From Paracoccaceae bacterium (GTDB taxonomy: Bacteria > Pseudomonadota > Alphaproteobacteria > Rhodobacterales > Rhodobacteraceae), in assembly GCA_024644285.1 (NCBI GenBank), contig JAHELH010000070.1, positions 1 to 9,745 of the forward strand: a stretch of DNA of 9,745 nt. The letters are read 5' to 3'. Within the stretch, counting starts at the first letter, position 1. Each line of letters begins with the position of its first letter. A program made the position numbers and the translations under genes. The notes under the pieces were generated by a model that did no database searches, was not told the DNA's origin, and worked only from the letters and a program-made list of their open reading frames with translations. Positions 4,834-9,745 of this stretch are shown here, one piece after another.

Positions 4834-6576
4834 CTATCTCCTGTATTCGGGCAGGTTGTTGCCGAAGAAGAACCGCGGCGGATCGCGCTCGATCCTTCGG
4901 GCCAGCTGTTCCAGTTGATTGACCAATTGCTGAGCCTCGCGGGCGAACTTGGTGAATTCCGGCAGCCCGGTGCGCGCAAAGCTTTGGATCGGCGGCGCGC
5001 TTGCGGCGACCGTGGCGTCGATATCCTCGATCACGTCAAGCGCGCGCGCCATGACCTCGCGCAAATCCCCGGTGATTTCGGGCAGGTCTTCGGACAGGGC
5101 CGCCATCGTCGTCTCGAACTGTTCGGCCGCGGTTCTGACGTCGGCAATCGCCGGGCCGAGATCGGTGGCGATCACCGTTTCCGCGCGCGCAAAGGTCCGC
5201 TCGGCGACGTCCAGGGTTGCCTCGGTCGTGCTCAGCGCCTGGTCCAGGTTGGCCAGCGTCCGGTTGGCGTTCTGAAGCGTCTCGGTGGCGGCCTTCAGTG
5301 TCGCCTCGCCGCTCTCGACAAGCGGGTCGAGCCGCTCGGTGAAGGCGCCGATATCCGTCGATACCGTCTCGACGACCTCGGTCGCCGACGCCACCGCCTT
5401 GCGGATATCGGCCAGGATCGCGGGGACATCTTCCTGCATCATGGTGTCGGCGCTGGCGATCGAGCCCTGCAGCGAGGCCAGGGTGGCGCGGGCGTCCTTG
5501 ACCAGCGCCGCGCCCTCGCCATCGACCAGCGCCTGGAAATTGACCGACGCGCTTTCGACCGCGGCCAGCGACGATCGCGCCTCGGTCAGGGTGACATCCA
5601 GGGTCTCGATGGTGGCTTCGAGCTCGGTGAACCGTTGCGTCGCGGTCTCGGCCGATCCGCCGAACTGGACCAGCACCCCGTCGAGCCGGGCGCGCAGTTC
5701 CTCTGTGGCCGTCTCGATGGATCGGACCGCGGCCGTCAGGTCGTCGGCGATACCCGGCACCCGGTCTTGCACGAACTTGTCCACGTCGGCGAGGGTCTTC
5801 TCGGCGGTGGTGAAGGCGCCGGTCGCCGATTGCATGGTGGGCTCGATCTCGGCGATGGCCACCTTGGTGACGTCCAGCGTCTCGTTGACCTTGACCAGCG
5901 TCGTCTGGATCGTGGTCCCGATCTCGTCCAGGCGGCCGGTGAAGCGGGAAATCTCTGCCGTCCCCTCGGACACACTGCGGGAGATGTCGGAAAAGTCCCT
6001 AAGCGCGATTTCCAGCTGGCCCGAGGCGCTCTCGAGGTTCTGCAGCAGCGTGGCGACGGAATCGCGATTTTCCTGCCCCAGGAAGCTGCGGATTTCCTTG
6101 ATCGCTTCCACCGCCTCGGCCACCAGGTCGGGCGCGTCCTCGGTCAGCGCCTGAACGACCGAGCGTTCGGCGGGGATCAGCGGAATGGCCGTGGGGTCGG
6201 CCGCGTCGCGCAGCAGCGGCGCGTCGGGGCTGCCGCCGGTCAGCGCGACGAAGGCGACGCCGGTCACGCCCTGCGAGTTCAGCTGGGCCGCGGTGTCGGT
6301 CTTGACCGGAGTGCCGGCCTCTACCTCGATCCGGACGCGCACCTTTCCGGGGTCCTCGGCGTCGAGGCCCAGGCCGATGACCTTGCCAACCGACAGACCG
6401 TTATAGCGCACGTCCGCCGCCATCCCCAGGCCAGAGACGCTTTCGAACAGGACCTCGTACTGGGCGTATTGGCGGTCGATCTCGACCTTGGCGAACCATA
6501 CCAGCAGACCCAGCAGACCCAGGATCCCCAGCACCGTCACGGCGCCGATCAGCAGGAAGTTGGCCTTGGTCTCCAT
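4834..6576 (-). CDS. MCE/MlaD domain protein with long helical tail
   Basis: This 580-residue substrate-binding and conduit subunit belongs to a lipid ABC transporter. A single transmembrane helix at about 7-28 anchors it in the inner membrane with the rest in the periplasm. One MCE domain follows at about 38-117 ('SGLGMAADVRYNGLSVGKV' at 48-66; 'GVTGVAFVALTGG' at 103-115). About 420 residues are rich in Ala, Thr, Glu, Asp, Leu and Val and poor in Gly and Pro, as in long amphipathic or coiled-coil helices. Weak internal repeats centred on '(E/D)D(V/L)P..(I)..D(I/L)' occur at about 271, 382, 471 and 496. The C terminus 'RDPPRFFFGNNLPEYRR' is typical of proteobacterial single-MCE proteins. MlaD of E. 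coli is only about 180 residues, so this resembles mycobacterial Mce proteins, whose helical tails assemble into a hexameric tube. The gene starts 6 nt after the ATPase gene stop. Confidence 0.92.
   Translation of the reverse strand: METKANFLLIGAVTVLGILGLLGLLVWFAKVEIDRQYAQYEVLFESVSGLGMAADVRYNGLSVGKVIGLGLDAEDPGKVRVRIEVEAGTPVKTDTAAQLNSQGVTGVAFVALTGGSPDAPLLRDAADPTAIPLIPAERSVVQALTEDAPDLVAEAVEAIKEIRSFLGQENRDSVATLLQNLESASGQLEIALRDFSDISRSVSEGTAEISRFTGRLDEIGTTIQTTLVKVNETLDVTKVAIAEIEPTMQSATGAFTTAEKTLADVDKFVQDRVPGIADDLTAAVRSIETATEELRARLDGVLVQFGGSAETATQRFTELEATIETLDVTLTEARSSLAAVESASVNFQALVDGEGAALVKDARATLASLQGSIASADTMMQEDVPAILADIRKAVASATEVVETVSTDIGAFTERLDPLVESGEATLKAATETLQNANRTLANLDQALSTTEATLDVAERTFARAETVIATDLGPAIADVRTAAEQFETTMAALSEDLPEITGDLREVMARALDVIEDIDATVAASAPPIQSFARTGLPEFTKFAREAQQLVNQLEQLARRIERDPPRFFFGNNLPEYRR
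5062..5766 (-). repeat. Degenerate internal protein repeats in the MCE tail
   Basis: Within residues 271-505 of the MCE protein, four segments align by eye: DRVPGIADDL (271), EDVPAILADI (382), TDLGPAIADV (471) and EDLPEITGDL (496). Each is followed by a helix-like stretch rich in Ala, Thr and Glu. Weaker relatives may occur at 146 (TEDAPDLVAEAV region) and 537 (GLPEFTKFAR region). The DNA is not repeated, so this is old divergence or convergent helical packing. Confidence 0.5.
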
Positions 6577-6582
6577 CCCGGT

Positions 6583-7362
6583 TCAGCCCTTCGATCCAAA
6601 TCCAGCCGCGCGCGCCCTCGGGCCGTGAAAGTATTCGTGCACCCAGGGATGGTCCACTTCCAACATGTCCTGCATCGAGCCCGTGACGAAAACCTTCTTT
6701 TCGGCCAGGACGGCGATGCGATCGCAGATCGCGTGCAGGCTGTCCAGATCGTGCGTGACCATGAAGACGGTCAGGCCAAGCGTCGTCTGCAGCTTCTTGA
6801 TCAACGCGTCGAAGGCCGAGGCGCCGATCGGGTCGAGCCCGGCGGTGGGCTCGTCGAGAAAGACGATCTCGGGATCGAGCGCCAGCGCGCGCGCCAGCCC
6901 CGCCCGCTTGCGCATCCCGCCGGACAGCTCGGACGGGTACTTGTCGCAGGCGATCGCCGGCAGCCCGACCATCGAGACCTTGAGTTCCGCCAGCGCGCGG
7001 CGGGTTTCCGGCGAAAGACCCGTCTGCTCGCGCATCGGCACCTCGACATTCTCGCGCACCGTCAGCGAGGAGAACAGCGCCCCGTCCTGGAACATCACGC
7101 CCCAGCGCTGCTCGATCTTCTGCCGCACCGTGTCCGAGGCGTCCAACATGTCGGTTCCGAACACGGTCACGCTGCCAGCGCGCGGCCGCACCAGGCCGAC
7201 GATGGCGCGCAGCAGCACGGACTTGCCGGTGCCGGAGCCGCCGACGACGCCCAGCACCTCGCCCCGGTAGACATCGAGATCCAGCCCGTCATGGACCACG
7301 TGATCGCCGAATTGCGTGCGCAATCCGCGGACCTCGATGACGGCGTCGCGCGGCTCTGGCAT
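6583..7362 (-). CDS. mlaF: ABC transporter ATP-binding protein, MlaF type
   Basis: This 259-residue cytoplasmic ATPase energises the lipid transporter as a dimer under the MlaE permease. All motifs are intact: Walker A GGSGTGKS (41-48), Q-loop Q92 in 'VMFQDGALF', signature LSGGM (146-150) followed by 'RKRAGLARAL', Walker B 'IVFLDEP' with catalytic E171, D-loop 'GLDP' (175-178) and switch H204 in 'VTHD'. 'FQDGALFSSLTVRENV' and 'LSGGMRKRAGLARA' are characteristic of the MlaF/TTG2A subfamily. The ATG at 7362 overlaps the permease stop by one base (TGATG) without a good Shine-Dalgarno, so translation is probably coupled to the permease. The frame stays open far upstream, antiparallel to nothing and overlapping the permease, but that extension is a shadow. 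The C terminus 'HPWVHEYFHGPRARA' is also typical. Confidence 0.95.
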   Translation of the reverse strand: MPEPRDAVIEVRGLRTQFGDHVVHDGLDLDVYRGEVLGVVGGSGTGKSVLLRAIVGLVRPRAGSVTVFGTDMLDASDTVRQKIEQRWGVMFQDGALFSSLTVRENVEVPMREQTGLSPETRRALAELKVSMVGLPAIACDKYPSELSGGMRKRAGLARALALDPEIVFLDEPTAGLDPIGASAFDALIKKLQTTLGLTVFMVTHDLDSLHAICDRIAVLAEKKVFVTGSMQDMLEVDHPWVHEYFHGPRARAAGFGSKG

Positions 7363-8441
7363 CACACACCGACCACCGCGAAGAAGACCGAGAACATCGC
7401 GTCGGCCACGATGACCAGGAAGATCGACAGCACCACCGAGGTCGAGGTCAGCCGGCCCAGGGATTCCGCGTCGCCGCCCACCTTCATGCCCTGGTAGCTG
7501 CCGACAATGCCGATGATCAGGGCAAAGAACGGCGCCTTCACGAGGCCCACCACGTAGTGCCAGACATCGACCGAATCGTAGAGCCGCGTCTGGAACATGC
7601 CGGGCGACACGCCCAGTTCGATCCAGGACATCGCGGCGCCGCCAAGCAGCCCCATGACATCGGCGACGAAGCCCAGTAGCGGCAGCACGATCACCAGGGC
7701 CAGGACGCGCGGCAGCACCAGGACCTCGATGGGGTCGAGGCCGAGCGTCTCCATCGCGTCGATCTCCTCGCGCATCTTCATCGAGCCGATGGCGGCGGTG
7801 AAGGCGGCGCCCGACCGGCCGGCGACGATGATCGCGGTCAGAAGCACGCCCAACTCGCGCAGCACGGAAATGGCGATGAGATCGACCACGAAGACCTCGG
7901 CCCCGAACTGCCGCAACTGGACGGCGCCCTGGAAGGCCATCACGATGCCGATCAGGAACGCCATAAGCGAGACGATCGGTACCGCGTTGAGGCCGATCTG
8001 CTGCATGTGGTGCACCAGCGAAGTCAGCCGCAGCCGCCGGGGGTGCAGCGCGACATACCCAAGTCGCGCCACGACGGCCCCCAGAAAGGCGGTGATCTCG
8101 ATCAGGCCCTGGAAGCCGCGCCAGGTCTTCTGGCCGATCGCCTCGAGCCAGTCGAAAAAGCTGTGCCGCGGCTTCGCCGTGGCGTCCTTGGCCGGCATGC
8201 TTTGCCGGACCACCTCGAGCAGTTCCTGCTGCACGGGCGAGGCGCCGGCGATTTCGCATCGCGCGCCGCGCTCCTCGATCTCGGTCTGCGAGGTGACGAC
8301 GAGCCACGCGCCGGCGGTATCCATCGCCTCTACCGCCGACAGATCGAGGGTCACGTCCGGTTCCGGCAGCGCAGCCGCGATCTGCGCCTGCGCCTTTGCA
8401 AGCTCGGCGACGACCAGACGGCCTGACAGGGTCACGTTCAT
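7362..8441 (-). CDS. mlaE: Lipid ABC transporter permease, MlaE fused to an N-terminal STAS domain
   Basis: The 359-residue protein joins two units that are separate in E. coli. Residues 1-80 form a STAS domain like MlaB ('VTLDLSAVEAMDTAGAWLVV', with Thr at 42 in the conserved DTAG loop). Residues from about 95 form the MlaE permease. MlaB plus MlaE in E. coli together have about this length. Permease hallmarks are 'AGRSGAAFTAAIGSMKMREEIDAMETLGLDP' (207-237, the cytoplasmic coupling region) and 'GSYQGMKVGGDAESLGRLTSTSVV' (314-337), with hydrophobic segments at about 112-130, 153-170, 184-206, 239-268, 297-315 and 333-357. In E. coli MlaB binds and stabilises MlaF, so the fusion would dock the ATPase in cis. 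It is the first gene of the operon. The ATG at 8441 has a modest GAAGG 4 nt upstream, and the STAS fold begins at residue 1, which supports this start. Confidence 0.94.
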   Translation of the reverse strand: MNVTLSGRLVVAELAKAQAQIAAALPEPDVTLDLSAVEAMDTAGAWLVVTSQTEIEERGARCEIAGASPVQQELLEVVRQSMPAKDATAKPRHSFFDWLEAIGQKTWRGFQGLIEITAFLGAVVARLGYVALHPRRLRLTSLVHHMQQIGLNAVPIVSLMAFLIGIVMAFQGAVQLRQFGAEVFVVDLIAISVLRELGVLLTAIIVAGRSGAAFTAAIGSMKMREEIDAMETLGLDPIEVLVLPRVLALVIVLPLLGFVADVMGLLGGAAMSWIELGVSPGMFQTRLYDSVDVWHYVVGLVKAPFFALIIGIVGSYQGMKVGGDAESLGRLTSTSVVLSIFLVIVADAMFSVFFAVVGV

Positions 8442-8738
8442 GCGGCCTTCGATACAGGCGAAGGCCCGGTCGCGAAATACGCATTTTGTCCCAGTGGCAC
8501 CCCGGTGGGCATGGTGGGATATGGGCGCATACCCTCGCTGGGCGCGGCCTGGTCGGTCGAGGCTGTCTTTCCGCCGGCTGACACCGTATTCCTGCAGAAC
8601 GCGGGCCGCCGGGATTTCCGCGATCTTCGGCCTTGAGCTATTCTTCTACCCGGGCGTCCACGCCAGGGCGCATATCGCGGGCAAGCCGGCGGCCGAAGGG
8701 CGCCCCCGGCAGGCCTTGAGCAACAGTCAGGAAGCGGC
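8442..8738. promoter_or_regulatory. Divergent intergenic region between the lipid-transport operon and the dehydratase gene
   Basis: These 297 bases must hold promoters for both directions. I find no strong sigma-70 pair. On the + strand, TATTCT (8639-8644) could be a weak -10 for the dehydratase gene. On the - strand, TATTTC within 8475-8482 could serve the transporter. A perfect 10-bp direct repeat GGCCTTGAGC lies at 8629-8638 and 8712-8721, 83 bases apart. A short inverted repeat TATG-GGCG-CATA lies at 8520-8531. No credible gene is present: open frames through here are extensions of shadows from the neighbours. Confidence 0.4.
8729..8734 (+). promoter_or_regulatory. Ribosome binding site of the dehydratase gene
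   Basis: AGGAAG lies 4 nt before the ATG at 8739 (AGGA to ATG is 6 nt). It supports this start, which also coincides with the beginning of the conserved barrel. Confidence 0.6.
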
Positions 8739-9745
8739 ATGAAGACCTCGATTGCCACCGTCTCGATCTCCGGCAACCTTCGGGAAAAGCTCGAGGCCAT
8801 CGCCAAGGCGGGCTTTGACGGGATCGAGATATTCGAGCAGGATTTCATCGCCGATACCGGCACCCCGGGTGAGATCGGGCGGATGATCCGCGATCACGGG
8901 CTGGAGATCACGCTGTTCCAGCCGTTCCGCGATTTCGAGGGGCTGACCGGGGCGGCGCGGCAGAAGGCCTTCGACCGCGCGAAGTTGAAGTTCGACACGA
9001 TGGCGGAGCTTGGCACCGACCTGGTGCTGGTCTGTTCCTCGGTGCATCCGCAGGCGCTGGGCGGCATCGACCGGGCGGCGGACGATTTCGCCGAGCTGGG
9101 CGGCATCGCCGCCGAGCGCGACCTGCGCGTGGGCTACGAGGCGCTGGCCTGGGGCCGCCATGTCAACGATCACCGGGACGCCTGGGAGATCGTGCGCCGC
9201 GCCGATCATCCCAATGTCGGCCTGATCCTCGACAGTTTCCACACGCTCGCGCGCAAGATCGACCCCGACACGATCCGGCGCATCCCCGCCGACAGGATCT
9301 TCTTCGTCCAGCTGGCCGATGCGCCGCTGATCGAGATGGACCTGCTCTATTGGTCGCGCCACTTTCGCAACATGCCGGGCGAGGGCGAGCTGGACGTCAC
9401 CGGCTTCATGCGCGCGGTCGCCGCCACCGGCTATGACGGCGTGATCAGCCTGGAGATTTTCAACGACCAGTTCCGTGGCGGCCGCCCCGAAGGACTGGCG
9501 CGGGACGGCTACCGCTCGCTGGTGGCGCTGATGGACGACGTGCGGCGGGCCGAGCCGGACATCGCCATCGCGGTCCCCGATATCCCGCCGCGCATCCGGG
9601 TCGACGGCGTCGAATTCATCGAATTCGCCACCCGGGGCAGCGAGGCCGAGGCGCTGTCGGCGATGCTGCGGGCGATGGGGTTTGCCCATGTGGGCGATCA
9701 CATCGCCAAGAAGGTCGCCCTCTGGCAGCAGGGAGATATCCGGAT
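8739..9745 (+). CDS. quiC: 3-Dehydroshikimate dehydratase with C-terminal HPPD-like domain, incomplete at the window end
   Basis: The frame is open from ATG 8739 to the window end (335 full codons, no stop). It encodes the enzyme that dehydrates 3-dehydroshikimate to protocatechuate, linking quinate/shikimate breakdown to the beta-ketoadipate pathway. Residues 1 to about 270 are a xylose-isomerase-like TIM barrel. Metal ligands E134 ('VGYEALAWGRH'), D165 ('LILDSFH'), Q191 ('FFVQLADAP') and E239 ('SLEIFNDQFR') match the set I recall for Pseudomonas QuiC1. 'FQPFRDFEG' (60-68) and 'LYWSRHFR' (203-210) are also characteristic. From about 287, 'IRVDGVEFIEFATRG...LRAMGFAHVGDHIAKKVALWQQGDIR' begins the HPPD-like (vicinal oxygen chelate) domain of two-domain bacterial dehydratases, whose function is unclear. 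Full proteins are about 600-635 residues, so about half is missing. It is divergent from the lipid-transport operon, with no regulator gene beside it in the window. Confidence 0.92.
   Translation, partial: MKTSIATVSISGNLREKLEAIAKAGFDGIEIFEQDFIADTGTPGEIGRMIRDHGLEITLFQPFRDFEGLTGAARQKAFDRAKLKFDTMAELGTDLVLVCSSVHPQALGGIDRAADDFAELGGIAAERDLRVGYEALAWGRHVNDHRDAWEIVRRADHPNVGLILDSFHTLARKIDPDTIRRIPADRIFFVQLADAPLIEMDLLYWSRHFRNMPGEGELDVTGFMRAVAATGYDGVISLEIFNDQFRGGRPEGLARDGYRSLVALMDDVRRAEPDIAIAVPDIPPRIRVDGVEFIEFATRGSEAEALSAMLRAMGFAHVGDHIAKKVALWQQGDIR

Noticed and set aside
4537..7497. A 986-codon open frame on the + strand opposite the lipoprotein, MCE and ATPase genes
   Set aside because: It is antisense to three genes with clear conserved motifs. 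Its translation is rich in Gly, Arg, Asp, Gln and His with no recognisable domain, and it has no suitable ribosome binding site. Strong G/C preference at third positions of the real genes removes stops from this antisense frame.
7597..8742. A 381-codon open frame on the + strand opposite the permease gene, ending at the dehydratase start
   Set aside because: It is antisense to the conserved STAS-MlaE gene, its Ser/Arg/Thr-rich translation matches no family, and its last part only crosses the intergenic region by chance.

Overview
The window is GC-rich, densely packed chromosomal DNA of an alphaproteobacterium, most likely of the Rhodobacteraceae/Roseobacter group. This rests on the cytochrome c2/c550-type protein, the arginase-ornithine cyclodeaminase pair beside an Lrp-type regulator, the STAS-MlaE fusion operon, and codon use rich in G or C at third positions. 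I see no insertion sequence, integrase, CRISPR array, tRNA or rRNA, and no compositional break that suggests recent transfer.

Layout. Bases 1-201 hold the 3' end of a periplasmic adaptor (HlyD/RND type) on the + strand. A 341-base gene-free stretch follows; it contains a structured segment and a convincing rho-independent terminator (493-520) for the convergent cycA gene. cycA (543-1022, - strand) encodes a periplasmic cytochrome c2. Upstream of it, on the same strand, lie ocd (ornithine cyclodeaminase, 1103-2155) and rocF (arginase, 2167-3093). These two form an arginine-to-ornithine-to-proline catabolic operon. An Lrp/AsnC regulator gene (3208-3663, + strand) diverges from rocF. The 114-base intergenic region between them carries four copies of an AGCC(A/G)AAA-type half-site, which are good operator candidates. 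A small two-CBS-domain protein (3736-4170, + strand) follows.

Bases 4213-8441 (- strand) are a compact four-gene operon for an Mce/Mla-type lipid transporter, in transcription order: STAS-MlaE fused permease, MlaF-type ATPase, a 580-residue single-MCE-domain protein with a very long helical tail, and a PqiC/DUF330-type lipoprotein. Gaps are 6 nt or there is a 1-nt overlap. The operon combines Mla-type inner-membrane parts with a Pqi-type outer-membrane lipoprotein, and no MlaC shuttle lies in the cluster. This suggests a continuous lipid conduit instead of a soluble carrier. It is the most interesting part of the window, although its component families are known.

After a 297-base divergent intergenic region, a gene on the + strand (8739 to the window end, incomplete) encodes 3-dehydroshikimate dehydratase fused to an HPPD-like domain. 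It feeds shikimate-type compounds into protocatechuate catabolism.

I found no clearly undescribed biological system. The items worth a second look are the hybrid lipid-transport operon and the internal repeats of its MCE protein, the half-site array between the regulator and arginase genes, a palindrome over the putative cycA promoter, and the structured gap at 202-542. Very long antisense open frames, including one of 986 codons opposite the transporter operon, were judged to be codon-bias artefacts.
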